From an uncultured Clostridia bacterium (GTDB taxonomy: Bacteria; Bacillota; Clostridia; TANB77; CAG-508), in contig CANRPQ010000048.1 of assembly GCA_947632525.1 (NCBI GenBank), positions 1-9,401 of the forward strand: a stretch of DNA of 9,401 nt, given 5' to 3'. Positions 1-6,561 of this stretch are shown in pieces. The stretch's first letter is position 1, and the number at the start of each line of letters is the position of its first letter. The translations under genes were made by a program, and so were the position numbers. Below the pieces are notes generated by a model, which did no database searches, had not been told where the DNA came from, and saw nothing but the letters and a program-made list of their open reading frames with translations.

Positions 1-39
1 TTATAATTGCTTTTATATTTGTTATAATTTATGTTATTT

Positions 40-68
40 AGTGTAACACTTTTTTTAAAGTTTTTCAA
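40..68 (-). promoter_or_regulatory. Candidate promoter for the gene beyond the left edge
   Basis: On the minus strand a TTGAAA (-35 like, 63-68) and a TACACT (-10 like, 40-45) are separated by exactly 17 bases. They lie just after the clpX stop. This fits a sigma-A promoter driving a separate gene to the left, which in many Firmicutes is lon or another protein-quality gene. The region is very AT-rich, so chance matches are likely. Confidence 0.3.
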
Positions 69-97
69 CTGTTTTTTGTTTTTATATAAAAAATTTT

Positions 98-1423
98 TTA
101 TGCACTTGTTCCTGTTTTTTTAGTTGTTTTAGCTCTTTTAGTTTTTACTGGTTGTTTCCTAATAGATGAAACATCTCTATTGTTATTTATAATAATTTTT
201 GGTGCTTCTTTCTTTTCTACTGTTTCTTGCGTAATTATACATTTTTCTATTTTTGGATTAGAAGGAATTTCAAACATAATATCCCTCATAATTTCTTCGA
301 TAATAGAACGTAATCCTCTGGCACCAGTTTTTCTTTCTATTGCTTTATCAACAATTTTTTCTAATGCTTGTTGTTCAAATTCTAATTCTACATTGTCTAA
401 CTCAAATAATTTTTGGTATTGTTTTACTAAAGCATTTTTAGGCTTGGTTACAATATCAATTAAAGCTTCTCTATCTAGTTCTTTTAGTGTAGCTATAATT
501 GGTAATCTTCCTACGAATTCAGGAATCAAACCAAATTTCAATAAATCTTGTGGTAATAATTGTTCAAATACTTTATATTTATCGATATCTTTGCTACTTT
601 CTATTTCTGCTCCAAATCCAATTGATTTTTTTCCAATTCTATCTTTTATTATCTTTTCTAGTCCTTCAAATGCACCACCACATATAAATAAAATATTTGA
701 TGTGTCAATTTGAATAAATTCTTGATGTGGATGTTTACGTCCCCCTTGTGGTGGAACAGATGCAATTGTACCTTCTACAATTTTAAGTAGTGCTTGTTGT
801 ACACCTTCTCCGCTTACATCTCTAGTAATTGATGGATTTTCTGATTTTCTAGAAATTTTATCTATTTCATCAATATATATAATACCTTTTTGTGCCTTTT
901 CTACATCATAATCTGCAGCTTGAATAAGTTTTAGTAATATATTTTCAACATCTTCTCCTACATATCCTGCTTCTGTTAACGTAGTAGCATCTGCTATTGC
1001 AAATGGTACTTGAAGAATTCTAGCTAATGTTTGTGCTAATAAAGTTTTACCACAACCAGTTGGTCCTAATAATAGCACATTACTTTTTTGTAGTTCTACA
1101 TCATCATCTTTGCTATCTTCATTATTTATCCTTTTGTAGTGGTTGTATACTGCAACAGATAAAGTCTTTTTAGCTTCTTCTTGACCAATTACATAGGAAT
1201 CTAACACCTCTTTTATTTCAGCAGGTGTTGGAAGTTTAGTATTTTTGGTTGTAGTATAAGTAATTTCAGTATCTTCATATAAGTCATCTTCTAGAATATT
1301 ATTGCAAACTTTAATACATTCATCACAAATATATACACCTGGACCAGCAATTACACGATTTACTGCTTCTTGCGATTTACCACAGAATGAACATCTAATA
1401 TTTTGGTTTTTATTATTCGCCAT
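98..1423 (-). CDS. clpX: ATP-dependent Clp protease ATP-binding subunit ClpX
   Basis: ClpX is the AAA+ unfoldase hexamer that recognises substrates, unfolds them and feeds them to ClpP in the cytoplasm. The 441-residue protein shows the whole family layout. The N-terminal zinc-binding domain has Cys 11, 14, 33 and 36. Walker A is GPTGCGKT (120-127) and Walker B is IIYIDEID (181-188). The pore loop is GYVG (153-156), an RKH loop sits at 229-231, and the ClpP-docking IGF tripeptide is at 268-270. The sensor II motif is GARG (367-370). The ATG follows a GGAG ribosome binding site, 14 bases after the clpP stop, so the two genes are certainly co-transcribed. The protein ends in an extra basic tail (about 415-441, rich in Lys, Arg and Thr), making it somewhat longer than the usual 410-425 residues. 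Identification is secure. Confidence 0.98.
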   Translation of the reverse strand: MANNKNQNIRCSFCGKSQEAVNRVIAGPGVYICDECIKVCNNILEDDLYEDTEITYTTTKNTKLPTPAEIKEVLDSYVIGQEEAKKTLSVAVYNHYKRINNEDSKDDDVELQKSNVLLLGPTGCGKTLLAQTLARILQVPFAIADATTLTEAGYVGEDVENILLKLIQAADYDVEKAQKGIIYIDEIDKISRKSENPSITRDVSGEGVQQALLKIVEGTIASVPPQGGRKHPHQEFIQIDTSNILFICGGAFEGLEKIIKDRIGKKSIGFGAEIESSKDIDKYKVFEQLLPQDLLKFGLIPEFVGRLPIIATLKELDREALIDIVTKPKNALVKQYQKLFELDNVELEFEQQALEKIVDKAIERKTGARGLRSIIEEIMRDIMFEIPSNPKIEKCIITQETVEKKEAPKIIINNNRDVSSIRKQPVKTKRAKTTKKTGTSA

Positions 1424-1437
1424 TCTAAATCTCCTTT

Positions 1438-2043
1438 TTAATTTCTTTTTTCCATGATTCCGTCAATTAATCCATATTTTAAGGCTTCTTCTGCTGTCAT
1501 ATAATTATCTCTTTCTGTATCTCTATTAATTACTTCTAATGGTTGACCTGTTCTATCACTTAGAAATTTATTTAATTTTTCTCTAGTTCTTACCATATGG
1601 TCTGCATGAATTTTAATTTCTGTTGTCTGTCCAGATAATCCCCCACCTGCTATTAATGGTTGATGAATTAAAATTTCTGCATTTGGTGTTGCAAATCTTT
1701 TGCCTTTTTCTCCTGCTGCTAAAAGTACTGCTCCCATACTTGCAGCCATACCAATACATATGGTAGAAACTGGGCATTTAATGTAATTCATTGTGTCTAC
1801 AATTCCCATTCCATCTGTAATAGATCCTCCTGGGCTATTTATATATAAATGAATTTCTTTATCAGGATCTTCTGATTCTAGAAATAATAATTGTGCAATT
1901 ACTAAGCTTGCTGAAGTTTGGTTAACATCCTCTCCTAAAAATATAATTCTATCTTTTAAAAGTCTTGAAAAAATGTCATAAGATCTTTCTCCTTTTGCTG
2001 TTTGTTCAATAACATATGGTACTAAACTGTTTTTTTCTTTCAT
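1438..2043 (-). CDS. clpP: ATP-dependent Clp protease proteolytic subunit ClpP
   Basis: ClpP is the serine peptidase that forms the double-heptamer proteolytic chamber and degrades polypeptides delivered by ClpX. The 201-residue length is typical. The catalytic triad is visible: Ser102 in GMAASMGA, His127 in LIHQP, and Asp179 in the RDTERD motif. The oxyanion and substrate strand SPGGS lies at 70-74. Compared with the E. coli protein the segment after HQPL is three residues longer (IAGGGLSGQ). This lies at the start of the handle region and accounts for the shifted Asp position. The ATG is preceded by AAAGGATGG at a normal distance. The gene lies between tig and clpX in the standard order, 79 bases after tig, and that gap contains potential hairpins but no clear separate promoter. 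Confidence 0.98.
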   Translation of the reverse strand: MKEKNSLVPYVIEQTAKGERSYDIFSRLLKDRIIFLGEDVNQTSASLVIAQLLFLESEDPDKEIHLYINSPGGSITDGMGIVDTMNYIKCPVSTICIGMAASMGAVLLAAGEKGKRFATPNAEILIHQPLIAGGGLSGQTTEIKIHADHMVRTREKLNKFLSDRTGQPLEVINRDTERDNYMTAEEALKYGLIDGIMEKRN

Positions 2044-2062
2044 AATTTAACCATCCTTTCTT

Positions 2063-2102
2063 TGCTACCAATATAATATTTGTAGCACTTTCATCCTGTG
2101 CT
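2063..2102 (-). promoter_or_regulatory. Two overlapping hairpins in the tig-clpP leader
   Basis: In the transcript between tig and clpP, AGCAC (plus-strand 2098-2102) can pair with GTGCT (2084-2088). The overlapping TGCTAC (2082-2087) can instead pair with GTAGCA (2063-2068). The shared segment makes the two stems mutually exclusive. The second ends just before the clpP ribosome binding site. There is no U tract, so this is not an intrinsic terminator. An RNA processing or stability element is possible but unproved, and the stems are only 5 and 6 base pairs. Confidence 0.3.
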
Positions 2103-2122
2103 TTTATTTTCTATAAAATATT

Positions 2123-3409
2123 TTATTTTTTAAATTTAGCATTGTCAACAATGAATTTAACTGCTTTTTCATATTTCATGCTATTTGTAATATAGTCTTT
2201 TAGATATGTATTTTTAAGCATTTCATCTTCTGTTTTATTATAACTTTTAGCCATTTCTTTTAGCTTATCTTCTACTTCTTTGTCTTCTGGTTTTATGTCT
2301 TCTGCTTTTATAATAGCTTCCATTACTAGTCTTGCTTTTACATTCTTTTCAGCTGTTTCCTTCATTTCATCTCTCATAACAGCTTCTGGCTTTCCAGATA
2401 GTTTATAGTATTGGTCCAATGTTAGTCCTTGATATTGTAATCTTTGTTCAACATCTTTTACCATATTATCTACTTCTGATTCAATCATTCCAGATGGAAT
2501 TTCTAATTCAACTTCGTCACATACTGCTTTAATTGCAGCATCTTCTGTTTCATATTTTGCCTTATCTTCATTTTCTTTTTGAAGTTTTTCTTTTATACTA
2601 TTTTTTAATTCTTCTAATGTATCGAATTCACTAACATCTTTTGCAAATTCGTCATCCATTTTTGGAAGCTCTTTTTTCTTAATTTCATGCAATTTTACTT
2701 TGAATACAACTGGCTTTCCAGCTAATTCCTTAGAAAAGTAATCTTCTGGGAATGCAACATTTAAATCCTTTTCCTCGTCAATTTTCATGCCAATAACTTG
2801 GTCTTCAAATCCTGGAATGAAAGTATTACTTCCTATTTCTAATTCATGCTTTTCAGCTTTTCCCCCTTCAAATGGTTTTCCGTCTAAGAAACCTTCAAAG
2901 TCAATAACTGCAATATCTCCTTTTTCTACTGGTCTATCTTCAATAGTTATAAGTCTTGCATTGTGTTCTGCCATATGTCCTAATTCATGTTCAATCTCTT
3001 TGTCAGACACATTATACTCAATCTTCTTTAATTCTATTCCTTTATATTTTCCTAATTTTACTTCTGGCTTTGTTTGTACTACTGCAGTAAAAATTAAGTC
3101 TTGTCCTTTTCCTATTTGAGTAATGTCAATATCAGGTCTGCTTACAGCTTCAATATTATTTTCTTTAATTGCTTCATCATAAATTTCTGGTACTAATTCA
3201 TTAAATGTATCTTCATAAAAAATTTGGCTACCATAATGCTTTTCTACCATTTGCATTGGTGCTTTTCCTTTTCTAAATCCTGGAATTGTAAAGTATTTTG
3301 CAGTTTTTGCATATACTTTTTTCATTGCTTCATCAAATTTTTCTGCCTCTATTGTGAAACTTAATTTTACTTCATTTTTTTTGTCTGTGTTTTCTACTTT
3401 TACACTCAT
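2123..3409 (-). CDS. tig: Trigger factor, ribosome-associated chaperone and prolyl isomerase
   Basis: Trigger factor binds the ribosomal exit tunnel and shields nascent chains. The 428-residue length matches the family. The ribosome-binding signature GFRKGKAP is at residues 44-51 of the N-terminal domain. An FKBP-type prolyl isomerase domain follows at about 160-250, including PGFEDQVIGM and a VAFPEDY-like strand. The rest is the helical, Glu/Lys-rich C-terminal chaperone domain. The ATG is preceded by AAAGGAAG and a good promoter lies upstream, so this gene begins the tig-clpP-clpX operon. That order is common in Firmicutes and links folding at the ribosome to degradation of failed products. 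Nothing in the reading frame is unusual. Confidence 0.98.
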   Translation of the reverse strand: MSVKVENTDKKNEVKLSFTIEAEKFDEAMKKVYAKTAKYFTIPGFRKGKAPMQMVEKHYGSQIFYEDTFNELVPEIYDEAIKENNIEAVSRPDIDITQIGKGQDLIFTAVVQTKPEVKLGKYKGIELKKIEYNVSDKEIEHELGHMAEHNARLITIEDRPVEKGDIAVIDFEGFLDGKPFEGGKAEKHELEIGSNTFIPGFEDQVIGMKIDEEKDLNVAFPEDYFSKELAGKPVVFKVKLHEIKKKELPKMDDEFAKDVSEFDTLEELKNSIKEKLQKENEDKAKYETEDAAIKAVCDEVELEIPSGMIESEVDNMVKDVEQRLQYQGLTLDQYYKLSGKPEAVMRDEMKETAEKNVKARLVMEAIIKAEDIKPEDKEVEDKLKEMAKSYNKTEDEMLKNTYLKDYITNSMKYEKAVKFIVDNAKFKK

Positions 3410-3447
3410 TGTTTAATCTTCCTTTCAAATTAATAATTAGCCTATAT

Positions 3448-3475
3448 ATTATAACATATTTTTTTAAGATTGCAA
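3448..3475 (-). promoter_or_regulatory. Promoter of tig-clpP-clpX
   Basis: On the minus strand TTGCAA (3470-3475) lies 16 bases upstream of a perfect TATAAT (3448-3453). The tig start codon follows about 40 bases further on. The spacing and the perfect -10 make this the likely vegetative promoter. It lies between the tig gene and the nearer 26-bp direct repeat, so the accessory module upstream does not cut tig off from it. No CtsR (GGTCAAA tandem) or CIRCE operator was seen near it. Confidence 0.6.
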
Positions 3476-3509
3476 GCCCTAAATATTAGTTAATTTGATT
3501 AATGTTTTT

Positions 3510-3535
3510 AATTAATCACTAAATTCATAGTCTCC
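3510..3535 (-). repeat. 26-bp direct repeat, copy A (left flank of accessory module)
   Basis: This 26-base sequence is identical to positions 6483-6508 and in the same orientation. On the minus strand it begins GGAGACTATG and ends GATTAATT. It starts one base past the stop codon of the large repeat protein. An exact 26-base match is far beyond chance at this distance, even in AT-rich DNA. It may be a duplication made when the module arrived, or a remnant of a duplicated gene start. Confidence 0.85.
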
Positions 3536-3536
3536 C

Positions 3537-6101
3537 CTAGTATCTTTTTCTACTACTCCGTTTTTGTATCATTTTACTTCTAATCTCTTGTATTATATCT
3601 AATACTTCATATTCTTCTACTCCCATCATATCTGCTACCTTTTCATACAAGTTGTCTGACTCTCCTATCTCTACTAATTGTATCATATAATTCATTACTT
3701 CTCTCTCTGCTTCATTAAATCCTGCATCTTTTCCATAAACTCTATCTGATAGTTGTCCTTTATCATAGTAAATGTCTGCCTTTATATCTCTTTGTTTTTC
3801 ACTTCCTTCTTTGTCTTTAATTGTAAGTGAAATCTCTAAATTATTCTTATTTCTACTTTTTAATAAATACTTTGTAACTTTTCTGAATATTGATGCTTTT
3901 AGTATTTCTGGACTATTTTCAAGGTTATTTACTAAATTACCACACTTATTTACTATAACATCCATTGCTTCACTTTCTATTTCAGATATATCCATACTTG
4001 GATTCCTTTTTTTGAACGCATATGCTATTTTTCTGGATAGTTCTATTAGTTCTTCTCCATGCTCTTCTAAATAATTATTATTAATTTGAGTAGACCCACC
4101 TACGTAAATTTTACCGTTTTTCATTAAGCTATCATATATTGCATCTACATTTTCACTTCTTGTAGGATACAAAACTACTTCTTCTATAAATTCCTTAATG
4201 CTAATATGCTTTTCTTGGCAAATTTCTTGTACTTCTTCTATGCTTAGATATCTATTATTCATTTGTCTAAGTTTTATGTACATTCTAATATTCCTAAAAT
4301 GTATATTTTTATCTTCTGCATTATTACTAAATACTTCTTGCAATTTTTGTGCATTAGGATATTTTAGTATAAGTATTGTTAACCAATCTTGTATTACCTC
4401 TTGTCCAATATTATTGTCTTCTAATATTTTTAATATTTTTTCTATTTCTTTTGCCTTACCTTTTGCAAATACATATAAACAGCTTTCGATTGTTTGTTGG
4501 CTTATTTTGTGCTTATCTAATACTTCAAATATTTTTTCTATTTCTTTTGCCTTACCTTTTGCAAATACATATAAACAGCCTTCGATTGTTTGTTGACTTA
4601 TTTTGTGCTTACCTAATACTTCAAATATTTTTTCTATTTCTTTTGCCTTGCCTTGTGCTAGTACACTTAGGCAACCTTCGATTGCTTTTTGACTTATTTT
4701 GTACTTATCTAATACTTCAAATATTTTTTCTATTTCTTCTGTCTTGCCTTGTGCTAGTACAGTTAAACAGCGTTCTATTGCTCTTTGACTTATTTTGTGC
4801 TTATCTAGTACTTCAAATATTTTTTTTATTTCTTTTGCTTTACCAACTGCTAGTACATATAGGCAACCTTCGATTGCTTTTTTACTTATTTTGTGCTTAT
4901 CTAATACCTCAAATATTTTTTCTATTTCTTCTGCTTTGCCACGTGCTAGTACATTTAGGCAACCTTCGATTGCTTTTTTACTTATTTTGTGTTTATCTAA
5001 TACTTCAAATATTTTTCCTATTTCTTCTGCCTTGCCACGTGCTAGTACACTTAAACAGCGTTCTATTGCTCTTTGACTTATTTTGTGCTTATCTAGTACT
5101 TCAAAAATTTTTTCTATTTCTTCTGCTTTGCCACATGCTAGTACATATAGGCAACCTTCGATTGCTTTTTGACTTATTTTATGCTTATCTAATACTTTAA
5201 ATATTTCTTCTATTTCTTTTGCCTTGCCAAGTGCTAGTATACTTAAACAACGTTCTATTACTTCTTGACTTATTTTGTGTTTATCTAATACTTCAAATAT
5301 TTTTTCTATTTCTTCTGTCTTGCCTTGTGCTAGTACACTTAAACAGCGTTCAATTGCTTCTTGACTTATTTTGTGTTTATCTAATACTTCAAAAATTTTT
5401 TTTATTTCTTCTGCTTTGCCACGTGATAACACAGTTAAGCAGTTTTCTATTGTTTCTTGACTTATTTTATGCTTATCTAATACTTTAAATATTTCTTCTA
5501 TTTCTTTTGCTTTACCTTGTGCTAGTGCAGTTAAACAGCGTTCTATTGCTTCTTGACTTATTTTGTGTTTATCTAATACTTCAAATATTTCTTCTATTTC
5601 TTTTGCTTTACCTCGTACGAATACATACAGGCAACCTTCGATTGCTTTTTGACTTATGTTGTGCTTATCTAATACTTCAAATATTTTTTCTATTTCTTCT
5701 GCTTTGCCAAGTGATAACACAGTTAAGCAGTTTTCTATTGTTTCTTGACTTATTTTGTGTTTATCTAATACTTCAAAAATTTTTTCTATTTCTTTTGCTT
5801 TGCCTTGTACGAATAAATATAAACAGCGTTCTATTGCTTCTTGACTTATTTTGTGTTTATCTAATACCTCAAATATTCCTTCTATTTCTTTTGCCTTGCC
5901 ACGTGCTAGTACATATAGGCAACCTTCAATTGCTTCTTGACTTATTTTGTGTTTATTTAGTAATTTAAGAATGCTTTCTATCTCTTCTTCATTACCTCTT
6001 TTTAATAAGGTTGCAATTCTTTTATTTAATATTCTATTAATTTGTTCTTCTCTAAAGTTTGCTCTTTTTAAAACTTCCTCTAAATTTTCTTTACTTATCA
6101 T
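3537..6101 (-). CDS. Large 32-residue-repeat solenoid protein with sigma-like C-terminus
   Basis: No named family is recognised. From the ATG at 6101 the protein has 854 residues. A stop codon lies directly before a TTG at 6119, so the only other plausible upstream start is that TTG (860 residues). Neither has a clear ribosome binding site, so translation may be coupled to the gene upstream. Residues 1-50 look like a degenerate repeat. Residues 51-562 are 16 tandem units of 32 residues, each a pair of predicted helices: HKISQEAIExCLxVLAxGK, then AEEIEKIFEVLDK. Residues 563-680 are helical linker. Residues about 682-746 resemble sigma-70 region 2 (a helical block with an acidic DISEIESEA segment). 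Residues about 797-847 resemble region 4, with EREV and then a helix-turn-helix-like VADMMGVEEYEVLDII. There is no signal peptide or membrane segment, so it is probably cytoplasmic. The repeats recall mTERF-type helices. A nucleic-acid-binding regulator is my inference. Confidence 0.9.
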   Translation of the reverse strand: MISKENLEEVLKRANFREEQINRILNKRIATLLKRGNEEEIESILKLLNKHKISQEAIEGCLYVLARGKAKEIEGIFEVLDKHKISQEAIERCLYLFVQGKAKEIEKIFEVLDKHKISQETIENCLTVLSLGKAEEIEKIFEVLDKHNISQKAIEGCLYVFVRGKAKEIEEIFEVLDKHKISQEAIERCLTALAQGKAKEIEEIFKVLDKHKISQETIENCLTVLSRGKAEEIKKIFEVLDKHKISQEAIERCLSVLAQGKTEEIEKIFEVLDKHKISQEVIERCLSILALGKAKEIEEIFKVLDKHKISQKAIEGCLYVLACGKAEEIEKIFEVLDKHKISQRAIERCLSVLARGKAEEIGKIFEVLDKHKISKKAIEGCLNVLARGKAEEIEKIFEVLDKHKISKKAIEGCLYVLAVGKAKEIKKIFEVLDKHKISQRAIERCLTVLAQGKTEEIEKIFEVLDKYKISQKAIEGCLSVLAQGKAKEIEKIFEVLGKHKISQQTIEGCLYVFAKGKAKEIEKIFEVLDKHKISQQTIESCLYVFAKGKAKEIEKILKILEDNNIGQEVIQDWLTILILKYPNAQKLQEVFSNNAEDKNIHFRNIRMYIKLRQMNNRYLSIEEVQEICQEKHISIKEFIEEVVLYPTRSENVDAIYDSLMKNGKIYVGGSTQINNNYLEEHGEELIELSRKIAYAFKKRNPSMDISEIESEAMDVIVNKCGNLVNNLENSPEILKASIFRKVTKYLLKSRNKNNLEISLTIKDKEGSEKQRDIKADIYYDKGQLSDRVYGKDAGFNEAEREVMNYMIQLVEIGESDNLYEKVADMMGVEEYEVLDIIQEIRSKMIQKRSSRKRY
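4416..5951 (-). repeat. Tandem array of sixteen 96-bp coding repeats
   Basis: Sixteen in-frame units of exactly 96 bp (32 codons) run without any insertion or deletion. All encode the same two-helix module. Units differ mainly at positions 10, 13 and 17. Neighbouring units 15 and 16 are almost identical in DNA until the end of unit 16, and units 1-3 match units 4-6 as a set, which shows recent duplication by unequal exchange. Each unit has one Cys, at position 11. The array is coding, not CRISPR: there are no unique spacers and the frame is preserved throughout. Such an array may also be collapsed or expanded in an assembly. Confidence 0.95.
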
Positions 6102-6140
6102 AATGATTCTTATTTTCAATTATTAGTTTTATTAGTTCAT

Positions 6141-6425
6141 TTATCTTTCTTGTAACAACTTTAATTGAATTTCCTTTCTATTTAAACCATTCTTTTTCAT
6201 TTCTTCAATACTTCTTTTTAAAAATATAGGTGTTTCTAGAAATATTTTTATATTATTTTTCATTAGCAAATAAATACATTTTATATCTTCTTCATATAGA
6301 TAGTCTACTATGCTTGTTATAAAGCTCTCATTTTCTTCAATAAATTTAATGATTCCATCATTATATCTATCTTTTAAATTGTCTATTTGTTCTTTCGTAA
6401 TCCCATACTTCTGTAAATATTCCAT
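6141..6425 (-). CDS. Small helical protein of the accessory module
   Basis: This 94-residue protein is not recognised as a named family. It is rich in Ile, Leu, Lys and Glu, with no signal peptide or membrane span, and should be all-helical. Two segments, YGITKEQIDNL near the start and NGLNRKEIQLKLL near the end, have the same short-turn-then-helix pattern as the HKISQEAIERCL unit of the next gene. The middle (IFLETPIFLKRSIEEM) resembles an mTERF-type repeat with its Pro-capped helix. The ATG follows GTGAAAGGA. A perfect TATAAT lies at 6458-6463 but has no good -35, so its promoter is uncertain. It ends 39 bases before the ATG of the large repeat gene, so the two are probably one transcript. 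It could be a small partner of the large protein or a decayed paralogue. Confidence 0.8.
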   Translation of the reverse strand: MEYLQKYGITKEQIDNLKDRYNDGIIKFIEENESFITSIVDYLYEEDIKCIYLLMKNNIKIFLETPIFLKRSIEEMKKNGLNRKEIQLKLLQER

Positions 6426-6482
6426 TTTTCTTTTTTCCTTTCACCCTTTCACTTTAAATTATATATTTTTAATTCTTTATTA

Positions 6483-6508
6483 AATTAATCACTAAATTCA
6501 TAGTCTCC
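6483..6508 (-). repeat. 26-bp direct repeat, copy B (right flank of accessory module)
   Basis: This copy is identical to 3510-3535, same orientation, 2973 bp away. It lies between the metallophosphoesterase gene and the 94-residue gene. On the minus strand it carries AAGGAG followed three bases later by an ATG that opens a 10-codon frame (MNLVINLIKN, then stop). The same ATG in copy A gives only MNLVIN. The bases outside the 26 differ in the two copies, so the boundaries are sharp. Confidence 0.85.
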
Positions 6509-6561
6509 TTATTAAATTCCCTTTTTGTTTAAATTAAGTATTTGTTATTTTCCTAATAGAA

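Noticed and set aside
40..56. Intrinsic terminator on the plus strand (AGTG-TAA-CACT followed by T7)
   Set aside because: The stem is only 4 bp, there is no plus-strand gene to end, and the same bases fit a minus-strand promoter better.
2113..2126. Palindrome ATAAAATATTTTAT at the end of tig
   Set aside because: It is entirely A-T and overlaps the stop codon. It cannot form a stable terminator.
3497..3517. 7-bp inverted repeat GATTAAT/ATTAATC as a terminator after the repeat gene
   Set aside because: The stem is nearly all A-T and no U tract follows in the direction of transcription. Such stems are common in DNA this AT-rich.
3410..3536. CtsR or CIRCE heat-shock operator upstream of tig/clpP
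   Set aside because: No tandem GGTCAAA and no CIRCE inverted repeat were found here or in the tig-clpP gap.
4416..5951. CRISPR array
   Set aside because: The units are 96 bp, directly abutting, in frame and coding, with no unique spacers.
4376..5968. Long plus-strand open frames (Leu/Phe/Cys-rich) opposite the repeat array
   Set aside because: They are antisense shadows of the 96-bp coding repeats. They show the same 32-codon period and lack start signals, and the minus-strand frame covers the whole region with a sensible protein.
3510..6508. Classical insertion sequence or composite transposon
   Set aside because: The flanking copies are direct rather than inverted, are longer than target duplications, and no transposase or integrase lies between them.
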